DNA of 64,000 nucleotides from Pseudomonas mediterranea CFBP 5447 (GTDB lineage: Bacteria > Pseudomonadota > Gammaproteobacteria > Pseudomonadales > Pseudomonadaceae), in NCBI RefSeq assembly GCF_000774145.1, contig NZ_KN322987.1, forward strand, positions 665,535 through 729,534, given 5' to 3'. The position numbers and the translations under genes were made by a program. Under the pieces are notes generated by a model, which saw only the letters and a program-made list of their open reading frames with translations, was not told the origin of the DNA and ran no database searches. Shown piece by piece: positions 24,909 to 33,696 of the stretch (position 1 is its first letter; the number at the start of each line of letters is the position of its first letter).

Positions 24909-24965
24909 TAGTTGGCTTGCGTCATAAGCTGCCACCAGCCCATACAAAGTAACCAGGCCCAGACC

Positions 24966-26105
24966 ATGCTCATCGAACCCTTCTCCATCAACATTCCCGA
25001 GCACACCCTGGAAGACCTGCGACATCGCTTGCACAATACGCGGCTGCCCGAGTCCTTGCTCGATCAAGGCTGGAGCGAAGGCATGGACATGGGCGTGCTG
25101 CGCGATCTGCTTGCTTACTGGTCGACCGGGTTCGACTGGCGCGCGCAGGAGGCGGAGCTCAATCGCTTGCCGCAGTTTGTCGCCAACATCGGCGGGCAGC
25201 GGGTTCACTTTGTTCATCAACGTGGCGTCGGGCCGGACCCGATGCCTCTCGTCCTGACCCATGGCTGGCCCGGTTCGTTCATCGAGATGCAGCGCATCAT
25301 CCCGTTGCTGACGGACCCGGCCAGTCATGGTGGCGATCCGGCGGACGCGTTCCATGTGGTGGTGCCGTCGCTGCCCGGCTACACCTTTTCCGCGCCGTTC
25401 ATGCAAGCGGGCATGGGGCCCCATGAGATTGCCGGGTTGTGGCAGCAACTGATGGACGGGCTGGGTTATGAACGCTTTGGCGCCCAAGGCGGAGACATTG
25501 GCGCAGGGGTCTCGACTTGGCTGGGGGTACGGTTTCCCGAGCAGGTGGCAGGGATTCACCTCAATTACATTCCGGGCTCCTACCGCCCACCCCTGGGCGA
25601 AACCGAGCCGCCGCAGACAGCGGAAGAAACGCTTTTCCTCCAGCGCGCCGCTGCATTTGCCGATGCCGAAGGCGCCTACGCCCATCTCCAGCGAACCAAA
25701 CCCCAGAGCCTGGCCGTGGGCTTGAACGACTCACCAGCCGGATTGCTGGCCTGGATGGGGGAAAAGCTGTTGGCCTGGTGTGATACCGACCCAGCCATTG
25801 ATCGTGACTGGCTACTGACCAATGTGACGCTCTACTGGCTGACGAACTGTATCGGTTCGTCGTTTCGTCAGTACGTGGAAGGTAGCAAGCGTCCGTTGCA
25901 GTTCAACAGCGGGGAACGGATCAAGCCGGCGGTTGGGGTCGCGCTGTTTCCCAAGGAACTGCCCATGCCGCCAAGAAGCTGGGTAGAGCGGTGTTGTACG
26001 GTAGAACGCTGGACCACGATGCCACGCGGTGGTCACTTTGCGGCGCTGGAGCAGCCGGCGTTGCTGGCGGCGAATATCCGGGCGTTCTTTCGGGCCTTGC
26101 GCTAG
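24966..26105 (+). CDS. Epoxide hydrolase (alpha/beta hydrolase with EHN domain)
   Basis: A 379-aa hydrolase that opens epoxides to diols. The N-terminal epoxide hydrolase domain (PFSINIPEHTLEDLRHRL) is followed by the alpha/beta core: oxyanion motif HGWPGS (99-104), nucleophile Asp177 in GAQGGDIGAG, and the C-terminal His in PRGGHFAALE. The lid region holds the expected Tyr residues (NYIPGSYRPP). The ATG at 24966 fits the family start; the frame open from 24912 adds unrelated residues. Family members may be degradative or detoxifying; the natural substrate is unknown. Confidence 0.92.
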   Translation: MLIEPFSINIPEHTLEDLRHRLHNTRLPESLLDQGWSEGMDMGVLRDLLAYWSTGFDWRAQEAELNRLPQFVANIGGQRVHFVHQRGVGPDPMPLVLTHGWPGSFIEMQRIIPLLTDPASHGGDPADAFHVVVPSLPGYTFSAPFMQAGMGPHEIAGLWQQLMDGLGYERFGAQGGDIGAGVSTWLGVRFPEQVAGIHLNYIPGSYRPPLGETEPPQTAEETLFLQRAAAFADAEGAYAHLQRTKPQSLAVGLNDSPAGLLAWMGEKLLAWCDTDPAIDRDWLLTNVTLYWLTNCIGSSFRQYVEGSKRPLQFNSGERIKPAVGVALFPKELPMPPRSWVERCCTVERWTTMPRGGHFAALEQPALLAANIRAFFRALR

Positions 26106-26116
26106 TGGTGATGCCT

Positions 26117-26146
26117 CTGTGGGAGCGAGCCTGCTCGCTCCCACAG
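26117..26146. terminator. Perfect REP-derived hairpin just past the epoxide hydrolase stop
   Basis: Arms CTGTGGGAGCGAG (26117-26129) and CTCGCTCCCACAG (26134-26146) pair perfectly around a 4-base loop. It looks like a REPIN whose middle was deleted. It lies 12 bases after the stop codon, so it probably ends or protects the transcript, although no T-run follows. Confidence 0.65.
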
Positions 26147-26205
26147 GAATCCAGGTGTCAGTCGCGAAACTGACCATCCGAAAATCTCGTAGGAAATCAC
26201 CACCC

Positions 26206-26398
26206 GTGGCGAGGGAGCTTGCTCCCGCTGGGTTGCGAAGCAGCCCCAAGCCAGGCGCCTCATTTCGTCAGGCACACCGCATGCCCAGGTTTTACGGCGC
26301 TTTTTTGTGGGAGCGAGCCTGCTCGCGATAACGATGGCACATCCAACCTCAATGCAGACTGACCCACCGCCATCGCGAGCAAGCTCGCTCCCACAGGA
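26206..26398. repeat. Second-family repeat fragment followed by a REPIN
   Basis: At 26206-26248 lies GTGGCGAGGGAGCTTGCTCC followed by a GC-rich stem half, a copy of the second repeat family. At 26306-26398 lie two inverted REP cores, one with a substitution (GAGCAAGCTCGC). Together they fill the roughly 490-base gap before the OmpW-like gene; the last 200 bases hold no gene I can support. Confidence 0.8.
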
Positions 26399-26599
26399 TC
26401 GGCGCGGGGTGGAGAATTTTTGGCCAAGCCTCAGCTCTTCCCGCAGGCAGACAAGGACTGAAACACATCACCCCACCGCACTATGCCAACCGGCCGATGT
26501 TCACCCATCGGGGGTTCTCGATACTCGAATCTCCCGGCATCAGTCGAACCCATCAGCGGTTCGAGCTGGATGACCTTCATCGGAATTGTGGAGTGATGC

Positions 26600-27295
26600 A
26601 TGCGTAGATTGAATGTTCTGAACACCGCCCTGTTGATCGGGGTGATGTCAGCCTCGACCGCCCAGGCCTTCGAAGCTGGCGATGTCCTGGTCCGCGCGGG
26701 GGCCGTGACCGTCGATCCTCGGGAAAGCAGCTCCAGTGTGCGCGTCGATCGCGGCAACCTCGCCGGTACCGACCTGGGCGGCAAGGCGAGCCTGAACAGC
26801 GATACTCAGCTTGGCCTGAACTTCGCCTACATGATCACCGATCACCTGGGCGTGGAGTTGCTGGCGGCGACGCCATTCGAGCACGATGTGAATCTCTCCG
26901 GCACCTCCGGCGGCGTGGCCGATGGCAAGTTGGGATCCCTCAAGCATCTGCCACCGACGGTGAGCCTGATCTACTACCCGCTGGACAACAAGGCAGCCTT
27001 CCAGCCCTACTTGGGCGTCGGTATCAATTACACCTGGGTCTACGATGAAAGCGTCGGCAGTCGCGCCAGCGCCGCGGGCTTCGACTCGTTTCATGCCAGT
27101 AATTCTTGGGGATGGGCGGCCCAGGTGGGCGCAGACTACATGCTCACCGATCGCCTGATGCTCAACGCGCAGGTGCGCTATATCGACATCGAGACCGATG
27201 CCTACGTGAGCAATACAACGCTTGGGGTCAGGTCCAAGGTGAATGTCGAGGTGGACCCTTTCGTGTACATGGTCGGGCTGGGTTACAAGTTCTGA
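26600..27295 (+). CDS. OmpW-family outer membrane protein
   Basis: A 231-aa eight-stranded outer membrane barrel. It has a signal peptide (ending STAQA-FEAGD), the OmpW start DVLVRAGAVTVDP, the family block LGLNFAYMITDHLGVELLAA, then PPTVSLIYYPLDNKAAFQPY and C-terminal Phe (VYMVGLGYKF). GGAG precedes the ATG at 26600. OmpW proteins pass small hydrophobic molecules and respond to stress or carbon source. It stands alone and is followed by a strong hairpin. Confidence 0.95.
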   Translation: MRRLNVLNTALLIGVMSASTAQAFEAGDVLVRAGAVTVDPRESSSSVRVDRGNLAGTDLGGKASLNSDTQLGLNFAYMITDHLGVELLAATPFEHDVNLSGTSGGVADGKLGSLKHLPPTVSLIYYPLDNKAAFQPYLGVGINYTWVYDESVGSRASAAGFDSFHASNSWGWAAQVGADYMLTDRLMLNAQVRYIDIETDAYVSNTTLGVRSKVNVEVDPFVYMVGLGYKF

Positions 27296-27320
27296 GCACA
27301 GCAGCCCTTTGTGCCAGGGA

Positions 27321-27356
27321 TTCGATGCACAGCCCCGAGCGGGACTGTGCATCGAA
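27321..27356. terminator. Bidirectional hairpin between OmpW-like gene and fdsD
   Basis: Perfect 12-base arms (27321-27332 TTCGATGCACAG and 27345-27356) around a 12-base loop in the 69-base gap between two converging genes. There is no clear T-run on either side. Confidence 0.65.
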
Positions 27357-27364
27357 CCTGTCCG

Positions 27365-27574
27365 CTAAGACTCCGTCAATGCCGCTTGCACCAGCGGGTG
27401 CAGCTCATCGCCAGGGTTCTCGACCCGCCACTTCATCAGTTGCTTGCGCATGACCGGCGTCCAGAAGCTCTGGATATGCTGGCGCACGCCATTCACTGCC
27501 AGCGTCTTGTCCGGCTCGCTGGAGAAGTACTGGCCAATCTGGTTGGCCATCTTGATCAGGCTTTCGGTACTCAT
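27365..27574 (-). CDS. fdsD: Formate dehydrogenase delta subunit
   Basis: A 69-aa small subunit of the NAD-dependent formate dehydrogenase. The sequence ESLIKMANQIGQYFSSEP is typical of FdsD, which is needed for full assembly of the soluble complex. Its start overlaps the fdsA stop by 4 bases. It is last in the fdsGBAD operon. I see no fdsC (sulfurtransferase chaperone) in the window. Confidence 0.93.
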   Translation of the reverse strand: MSTESLIKMANQIGQYFSSEPDKTLAVNGVRQHIQSFWTPVMRKQLMKWRVENPGDELHPLVQAALTES

Positions 27575-30447
27575 CGACGCACCTCGGCTTTCTCGGCATG
27601 ACGACGTTCGCGCAGCAGGCGCCCCTGTTCATCGCTGAAGGCCTGGTAGCGTTTCTGCCATTCCGAAGGCTGGCTGACCCGCACGATTTCCACCGCCGTC
27701 ACCTTGTATTCCGGGCAGTTGGTGGCCCAGTCCGAGTTGTCGGTGGTGATCACGTTGGCACCCGACTCCGGGAAGTGGAAGGTGGTGTAGACCACCCCTG
27801 GCGCCACGCGCTCGGAGACCTTGGCGCGCAGCACGGTCTGCCCGGCACGGCTACCGATGCCGACCCAATCGCCCTCGACGATACCGCGGTTCTCGGCGTC
27901 GGTCGGATGGATCTCCAACCGGTCCTCCTCGTGCCAGGCAACGTTGTCGGTGCGTCGGGTCTGCGCGCCCACGTTGTATTGGCTGAGAATACGCCCGGTG
28001 GTCAGCAGCAATGGATAGCGACTGTTGACCTTCTCATCGGTCGGCACGTAACCGGTGAGCATGAAGCGGCCCTTGCCGCGCACGAACTCCTCGATGTGCA
28101 TGATCGGCGTACCGTCCGGCGCGTCATCGTTGCACGGCCACTGCAGGCTGCCATGGCGATCCAGCTCGGCGTAGCTGACCCGGGTGAAGGTCGGCGTCAG
28201 GCGGGCAATCTCATCCATGATTTCGGAAGGATTCTTGTAGTCCATCTTGTAGCCCAGGGCTTCGGACAGGGCGATGGTGGCTTCCCAGTCGGCCTTGCCG
28301 GCCAGGGGCTCCATCACCTTGCGTACCCGGGAAATGCGGCGCTCGGCATTGGTGAACGTACCGTCCTTCTCGAGGAACGAACTGCCCGGCAGGAATACGT
28401 GGGCGAACTTGGCCGTCTCGTTGAGGAAGATGTCCTGGACCACCACGCATTCCAGGGCGCTCAAGGCCGCGGTCACGTGTTGGGTGTTCGGGTCGCTCTG
28501 GGCGATGTCCTCGCCCTGGCAATAAAGTGCCTTGAAGGACCCATCCAGTGCCGCCTCGAACATGTTCGGAATGCGCAGTCCCGGGTCGGGTTGCAAGGTC
28601 ACGTTCCAGGCTTGCTCGAACTGGGCGCGTACCACCTCGTTGGAAACGTGGCGATAACCGGGCAGTTCGTGGGGGAACGAGCCCATGTCGCAGGAACCCT
28701 GCACGTTGTTCTGTCCGCGCAACGGGTTCACACCGACACCTTCGCGGCCGATGTTGCCGGTGGCCATCGCAAGGTTGGCAATGCCCATCACCGAGGTACT
28801 GCCCTGGCTGTGCTCGGTCACGCCGAGGCCATAGTAGATGGCCGCGTTGCCACCCGTGGCGTAGAGCCGCGCGGCGGCGCGGATCTGCTCGGCAGGCACG
28901 CCGCAAACCGGGCCCAGGACCTCAGGCGCGTTCTCCGGCAGGCTAACGAAGTCACGCCAGCGGGCAAAGTCCGCTGCTTCACAACGCTCGTCGACGAAAG
29001 GCTGGTTGACCAGTCCTTCGGTGACGATCACGTGAGCCAGTGCATTGAGCATCGCCACGTTGGTACCTGGGCGAAGCTGCAGGTGCAGCTCGGCGCGGGC
29101 GTGAGGCGAATCCACCAGGTCGATGCGCCGTGGGTCGATGACGATCAGCCGTGCGCCCTGGCGCAGGCGACGCTTGAGCTGGGAACCGAATACCGGGTGG
29201 GCATCGGTGGGGTTGGCGCCCATCACGAGGATCACGTCGGCCAGCATCACCGAGTCGAAGGTCTGGGTGCCGGCGGACTCGCCGAGCGTCTGCTTGAGGC
29301 CGTAGCCGGTCGGCGAATGGCAGACCCGGGCGCAGGTGTCGACGTTGTTGTTGCCGAAAGCGGCACGCACCAGCTTCTGCACCAGGTAGGTTTCTTCGTT
29401 GGTGCAGCGGCTGGAGGTGATGCCGCCGATGGAATCGCGTCCGTACTTCAGCTGGATGCGGCGGAATTCACTGGCCGCGTAATTGACGGCTTCGTCCCAG
29501 CTGACTTCCTGCCACGGATCGTTGATGTGCTTGCGGATCATCGGCTTGGTGATGCGATCCGGGTGGGTGGCGTAGCCCCAGGCGAAACGACCCTTGACGC
29601 AGGAATGGCCATGGTTGGCCTGGCCGTTCTTGTCCGGAACCATGCGCACCAGCTGGTCGCCTTTCATTTCCGCACGGAAAGAGCAGCCGACACCACAGTA
29701 GGCGCAAGTGGTGATGACGCTGCGCTCCGGCTGGCCGATTTCCACCACGCTTTTTTCCATCAGCGTGGCCGTCGGGCAGGCCTGCACGCAGGCGCCGCAG
29801 GACACGCATTCGGAATCGAGGAAATTGTCGCCGCCAGCGGCTGCCACGCGCGAATCGAAGCCGCGTCCGGTGATGGTCAGCGCGAAGGTGCCCTGGGTTT
29901 CCTCACAGGCACGCACGCAGCGGTTGCAGACGATGCATTTGCTTGGGTCGTAGTCGAAATAAGGGTTGGAGACGTCCTTCGTTTCGGCCAGGTGGTTGTC
30001 ACCCTCGTAGCCATAGCGCACTTCACGCAGGCCGACCTGCCCCGCCACCGTCTGCAATTCGCAATTGCCGTTGGCCGAGCACGTCAGGCAGTCCAGCGGG
30101 TGGTCGGAGATGTACAGCTCCATCACGTTACGTCGCAGGCCGGCGAGTCGCGAGGTCTGGGTGCGTACCACCATGCCTTCGGTAACCGGCGTGGTGCACG
30201 AGGCCGGATAGCCGCGCATGCCGTCGATCTCCACCAGGCACATGCGGCAGGAGCCGAACGGCTCCAGGCTGTCGGTGGCGCAGAGTTTGGGGATGGTGGT
30301 GCCGAGCAATGCCGCGGCGCGCATCACCGAAGTCCCGGAGGGAACGGTGATTTCGCGGCCGTCGATGCTCAGGCTGACCTGCACCTCGCTTTCGCGTTCC
30401 GGGGTGCCCAGGTCGATATCGCTGGCAGGATCGAAAATATTGATCAT
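27571..30447 (-). CDS. fdsA: NAD-dependent formate dehydrogenase alpha (molybdenum) subunit
   Basis: A 958-aa catalytic subunit that oxidises formate to CO2 at a bis-MGD molybdenum centre. N-terminal 2Fe-2S domain (Cys56, 67, 70, 84), a His/Cys cluster (HPLDCLTCSANGNC, about 116-129), two ferredoxin 4Fe-4S clusters (171-181 and 214-224), then the molybdopterin oxidoreductase part with its own cluster (CAYCGVGCSF, about 248-256). The Mo ligand is Cys376, followed by His377 (ARVCHSPTGYG), so this is a cysteine, not selenocysteine, enzyme. The ATG at 30447 overlaps the fdsB stop by 4 bases. Co-translated with fdsB and fdsD. Confidence 0.96.
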   Translation of the reverse strand: MINIFDPASDIDLGTPERESEVQVSLSIDGREITVPSGTSVMRAAALLGTTIPKLCATDSLEPFGSCRMCLVEIDGMRGYPASCTTPVTEGMVVRTQTSRLAGLRRNVMELYISDHPLDCLTCSANGNCELQTVAGQVGLREVRYGYEGDNHLAETKDVSNPYFDYDPSKCIVCNRCVRACEETQGTFALTITGRGFDSRVAAAGGDNFLDSECVSCGACVQACPTATLMEKSVVEIGQPERSVITTCAYCGVGCSFRAEMKGDQLVRMVPDKNGQANHGHSCVKGRFAWGYATHPDRITKPMIRKHINDPWQEVSWDEAVNYAASEFRRIQLKYGRDSIGGITSSRCTNEETYLVQKLVRAAFGNNNVDTCARVCHSPTGYGLKQTLGESAGTQTFDSVMLADVILVMGANPTDAHPVFGSQLKRRLRQGARLIVIDPRRIDLVDSPHARAELHLQLRPGTNVAMLNALAHVIVTEGLVNQPFVDERCEAADFARWRDFVSLPENAPEVLGPVCGVPAEQIRAAARLYATGGNAAIYYGLGVTEHSQGSTSVMGIANLAMATGNIGREGVGVNPLRGQNNVQGSCDMGSFPHELPGYRHVSNEVVRAQFEQAWNVTLQPDPGLRIPNMFEAALDGSFKALYCQGEDIAQSDPNTQHVTAALSALECVVVQDIFLNETAKFAHVFLPGSSFLEKDGTFTNAERRISRVRKVMEPLAGKADWEATIALSEALGYKMDYKNPSEIMDEIARLTPTFTRVSYAELDRHGSLQWPCNDDAPDGTPIMHIEEFVRGKGRFMLTGYVPTDEKVNSRYPLLLTTGRILSQYNVGAQTRRTDNVAWHEEDRLEIHPTDAENRGIVEGDWVGIGSRAGQTVLRAKVSERVAPGVVYTTFHFPESGANVITTDNSDWATNCPEYKVTAVEIVRVSQPSEWQKRYQAFSDEQGRLLRERRHAEKAEVRR

Positions 30448-32003
30448 TGGTCGGCCTCCGTGGTCGCCAGACCGAAGTCGGCAGGGAAATGCTTGAGGGC
30501 GCTGGCGACAGGATAGGACGTCATCCCACCCAAGGCACAGAGCGAACCGTATTGCAGGGTGTCGCAAAGATCCTGGAGCAACAGGACCTGTTCCTGACGG
30601 GCAGCGGCATCGGTGCTGGCGAGCAGTCGGTCCACCACTTCCACCCCACGGGTGGAGCCGATCCGGCACGGCGTGCATTTGCCGCAGGATTCTTCGGCGC
30701 AGAACTCCAGCGCGAAACGAGCCATGTGGGCCATGTCGAGGCTGTCATCGGCGACCACCACGCCGCCGTGGCCGAGCATCGCGCCCATGGCGGCGAACGC
30801 CTCGTAGTCCAGCGGCGTGTCGAATTGCGAAGGCGGCACCCAGGCGCCCAGCGGGCCACCCACCTGGGCGGCCTTCAACGGCCGACCGCTGGCGGTACCA
30901 CCACCATATTCTTCCACCAGTTCCCGCAGGGTCAGGCCGAAAGCGCGTTCCACCAGGCCGCCATGACGGATGTTGCCGGCCAGTTGGAACGGCATCGTGC
31001 CCAGGGAACGGCCCATGCCGAAGTCGCGGTAGAACTGGGCGCCCTTCTCCAGGATGATCGGGACCGAGGTCAGGGTCAGCACGTTGTGGACCAGGGTCGG
31101 CAGGCCGAACAGGCCTTGCAGCGCAGGCAACGGTGGCTTGGCGCGAACCGTGCCGCGCTTGCCTTCGAGGGATTCCAGCAGGGCGGTTTCTTCACCGCAG
31201 ATGTAGGCACCGGCACCCACCCGGACTTCCAGCTCGAAAGCGCGGCCACTGCCCGCCACGTTGGCGCCCAGGTAGCCGGCCTCGCGGGCGATGACCAGGG
31301 CGTCGTTCAACGTCGCGACCGCGTCCGGGTATTCCGAGCGCACATAGATGTAGCCCATGGTCGCGCCGACGGCGATACCGGCAATGATCATGCCTTCGAT
31401 CAGCAGGAACGGATCGCCTTCCATCAGCATGCGGTCGGCGAATGTGCCCGAGTCGCCTTCGTCGGCGTTGCACACCACATATTTTTGCGTACCTGGTGCA
31501 TCGCGCACGGTGCGCCACTTGATGCCCGCCGGGAACGCCGCGCCGCCCCGGCCGCGCAGGCCCGAGTCGAGCACGCTGGCAACCACTTGCGCACCATCCT
31601 GTTGGAGGGCGCGAGCCAGGCCCTGGAAGCCGCCATGAGCGCGGTAGTCATCCAGGGACAGCGGCCGGGTAATACCGGCGCGAGCGAATAGCAGGCGCTG
31701 TTGGCTCTTGAGATAGGGGATTTCCTCCACCGGCCCCAGGGTCAGAGGATGATTGCCGGGATCACCGGCCAGGGCGTCGAGCAACCCAGGCACGTCCGCC
31801 GGCGTGACGGGGCCGAAGCCCAAACGGCCGCTCGGGGTTTCCAGCTCCAGCAGCGGTTCCAGCCAATAGAGGCCACGGGAACTGGTGCGTTGCACCTCCA
31901 GCGGCAATTGCCGCCGCTCGGCCTCGCGCATCAGCGCAACGGCCACCGTGTCCGCGCCAACAGCACGGGCTACCGAATCGCGGGGAATGCAGAGCTTCAG
32001 CAT
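30444..32003 (-). CDS. fdsB: Formate dehydrogenase beta subunit (NuoF-like, FMN/NADH site)
   Basis: A 519-aa diaphorase subunit that passes electrons from the molybdenum subunit to NAD+. The NuoF-like core has the NADH/FMN glycine motif GLRGRGGAAFPAGIKW, the FMN region GAYICGEETALLESLEG and the 4Fe-4S ligands ESCGKCTPCRIG near the C-terminus. An N-terminal thioredoxin-like extension distinguishes FdsB from NuoF. It overlaps fdsG by 7 bases. Confidence 0.95.
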   Translation of the reverse strand: MLKLCIPRDSVARAVGADTVAVALMREAERRQLPLEVQRTSSRGLYWLEPLLELETPSGRLGFGPVTPADVPGLLDALAGDPGNHPLTLGPVEEIPYLKSQQRLLFARAGITRPLSLDDYRAHGGFQGLARALQQDGAQVVASVLDSGLRGRGGAAFPAGIKWRTVRDAPGTQKYVVCNADEGDSGTFADRMLMEGDPFLLIEGMIIAGIAVGATMGYIYVRSEYPDAVATLNDALVIAREAGYLGANVAGSGRAFELEVRVGAGAYICGEETALLESLEGKRGTVRAKPPLPALQGLFGLPTLVHNVLTLTSVPIILEKGAQFYRDFGMGRSLGTMPFQLAGNIRHGGLVERAFGLTLRELVEEYGGGTASGRPLKAAQVGGPLGAWVPPSQFDTPLDYEAFAAMGAMLGHGGVVVADDSLDMAHMARFALEFCAEESCGKCTPCRIGSTRGVEVVDRLLASTDAAARQEQVLLLQDLCDTLQYGSLCALGGMTSYPVASALKHFPADFGLATTEADQ

Positions 32004-32479
32004 GTGCCTTCCTCCAGGCAGCCATTGACCAACTCGCGCAGGCGCTCAGGCGTCAACCGCGCGTGCAACTGGCCGTCCAGTTCCAGGGCCGGCGAGCAGA
32101 CACAGGCCCCCAGGCAATAGACCGGCCGCAGGCTGATGCTGCCATCGGCACTGGTTCCATGATCGTCAAGCGACAACTGTTCGCGCAATTGGGCAGCCAG
32201 GTGTTCGGCCCCCATGCTCTGGCAGGACTCCGCCCGGCAAAGACGCAGGGTATGGCGCGCGGGCGGCGTGGTACGGAAATCGTGGTAGAAACTGATCACC
32301 CCGCGCACTTCAGCCTGGCTGAGGTTGAGGGCATGGGCGATCTCCGGGACGGCCGCGTCGGGAACGTACCCACAGCCCTCCTGGATGGCATGAAGAATCG
32401 GCAGCAAGGCACCGGGGGTGTCCTTTTCGCGCTCCAATACACGTTGAATCAGAGGCAGGTGAAGCGTCTCATCGGGCAT
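31997..32479 (-). CDS. fdsG: Formate dehydrogenase gamma subunit (NuoE-like 2Fe-2S)
   Basis: A 160-aa thioredoxin-like ferredoxin subunit. Ligands for one 2Fe-2S cluster are seen in LCRAESCQSMG and CLGACVCSP. The helical N-terminal part (GVISFYHDFRTTPPARHTLR) matches NuoE. The ATG at 32479 has GAGGT upstream; an in-frame GTG at 32551 lies inside the structured leader and is less likely. First gene of fdsGBAD. Confidence 0.94.
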   Translation of the reverse strand: MPDETLHLPLIQRVLEREKDTPGALLPILHAIQEGCGYVPDAAVPEIAHALNLSQAEVRGVISFYHDFRTTPPARHTLRLCRAESCQSMGAEHLAAQLREQLSLDDHGTSADGSISLRPVYCLGACVCSPALELDGQLHARLTPERLRELVNGCLEEGTC

Positions 32480-32725
32480 AAACTTACCTCGGCATCTCGA
32501 ACGACACTGCTCAGGCAGTCGTCCGGAGTCTTGGCTGCGGCGTCCGGCCACGTCACGGAAGCGTGGTTATCCGGTCGCCCTCCTCGCTCTCCGGTCAGGC
32601 ATCTTGGTGCGCCTGATCCGGGGCATCGTTACAGCTTGCCACTCCCGGGAACTGGCAATTGCACATGGACGACAAAACGCGTTCTGAAAGCGACTCGAGG
32701 TGAAAGTCACCCGCGCTCCACGGGA
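32480..32725 (-). ncRNA. Structured 5' leader of fdsGBAD, candidate riboswitch
   Basis: Between a possible promoter and the fdsG start lie about 245 untranslated bases. In the fdsG-proximal part four compact hairpins can be drawn one after another: 32591-32621 (10-base stem with one bulge), 32548-32566, 32523-32547 and 32506-32519. The last is only about 27 bases from the start codon and could hide or free the ribosome site. The enzyme depends on molybdenum cofactor, and known Moco-sensing RNAs sit before such genes, so a Moco-type riboswitch is a reasonable guess. I could not compare it with a covariance model. An ordinary GC-rich leader remains possible. Confidence 0.4.
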
Positions 32726-32731
32726 ACTTGT

Positions 32732-32760
32732 CTTATAACCCATTGCCGGCGACTTGCACA
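32732..32760 (-). promoter_or_regulatory. Possible promoter of fdsGBAD
   Basis: On the minus strand TATAAG (32732-32737) is preceded at 17 bases by TGTGCA (32755-32760). The -10 box is good, the -35 box weak, which suggests an activator. It would give a leader of about 245 bases. Confidence 0.35.
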
Positions 32761-32818
32761 TTGGCGAAAACGGCTCTGAACCCACTCATTCAAATGTCCA
32801 TGAGAATCCATCACAGAA

Positions 32819-32915
32819 CCTGTGGGAGCGATGCTTGCTCGCGATGGCGGTGGCTCAACCTGCATCAAGACCGAATGGACAATTGCCATCGCAAAACAAG
32901 CTCAGCTCCCACAGG
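32819..32915. repeat. Degenerate REPIN
   Basis: Two inverted REP cores with several changes (GGGAGCGATGCTTGCTCGCG and GCAAAACAAGCTCAGCTCCC). It looks like an old copy. It lies between the divergent-side region of fdsGBAD and the secreted unknown protein. Confidence 0.8.
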
Positions 32916-32948
32916 TTCTGTAGCGCTTTCCAGCAGTGATACCCGCTG

Positions 32949-33467
32949 CTACTTCAGCTCCACCAACCGCAGCGACTGCGACCCGTCCAGCGACAGGTGA
33001 ATGGTGGCCGCCCGGCTAGGAAAATTCGGCGCATCGTCGTCGGTATTTTCCATGACCGGAATATCGATCAACGTCTGCTCACCCGCCGGATCGCTGACCA
33101 GTTTGGCATTGAGCTTATCGATCGAACGCCAGCTGTCCCCGCCGATGCGAATCACGTCCAGCAAGCTGTAGTGCTGCTGGCCTTCTTCGTTTTCTTCAGG
33201 GGTAAAGGCCGCCAGGTATTGGCTGTAATTGTTGCCCATGCCAAAACCTTCGATGGTGAACACTGCAAGCGTCACTTCGCTGTCCTCCCCGGTACCCAGC
33301 GTCTGCACCAACGTCGCTTCAGGGTAGCCGGTGGCGTAGCTGTCCTTGAGGAGCGCCACCAGATGCCCGACCTGTTCCTCCAGAGGTTTTGGAAGAGACT
33401 TTGGCTCGGCGGCATGAGTCAGGGTACAGGCGAGGAACAGACTGGCGGTAAGCAGGTGCAATTTCAT
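32949..33467 (-). CDS. Secreted protein of unknown function
   Basis: A 172-aa protein with a clear signal peptide (MKLHLLTASLFLACTLTHAA, cut before EPKS). The mature part is acidic, has no cysteine and no membrane segment, and alternates hydrophobic strands (DSEVTLAVFTIEGFGMGNNY, then IHLSLDGSQSLRLVEL), suggesting a small beta-rich periplasmic domain. I do not recognise the family. The ATG at 33467 is chosen because the signal peptide begins there. It stands alone between repeats. Confidence 0.75.
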   Translation of the reverse strand: MKLHLLTASLFLACTLTHAAEPKSLPKPLEEQVGHLVALLKDSYATGYPEATLVQTLGTGEDSEVTLAVFTIEGFGMGNNYSQYLAAFTPEENEEGQQHYSLLDVIRIGGDSWRSIDKLNAKLVSDPAGEQTLIDIPVMENTDDDAPNFPSRAATIHLSLDGSQSLRLVELK

Positions 33468-33575
33468 AAGGGGAAAAATCCGAGATACGGGAGGTGAGCG
33501 CGAATAGTAGCGCATCAATAGCATGGTTGATCAGCCTGCCATTGCCCGGGCGCGGCTTGATTGAATGTGCCGCCG

Positions 33576-33674
33576 CTATCGCGAGCAGGCTCGCTCCCAC
33601 AGGGGGATTGGTGGTGGACGCCGCTTCTGTGAACCCCTCGGAAACTGTGGGAGCGAGCCTGCTCGCGATAGCGG
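33576..33674. repeat. REPIN
   Basis: Inverted REP cores at 33576-33602 and 33647-33674. It lies between the secreted protein and the receiver gene, both on the minus strand. Confidence 0.9.
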
Positions 33675-33696
33675 TGGATCAGCTTACAGAAGGGAA

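Noticed and set aside
29300..29400. Selenocysteine in formate dehydrogenase
   Set aside because: The Mo-ligand position is an ordinary Cys codon (VCHSPTG) and there is no in-frame TGA.
27598..30516. Open frame of 972 codons on the plus strand
   Set aside because: It is antisense to fdsA, a very high-confidence gene; long shadow frames are common in GC-rich DNA and this one has no recognisable domain.
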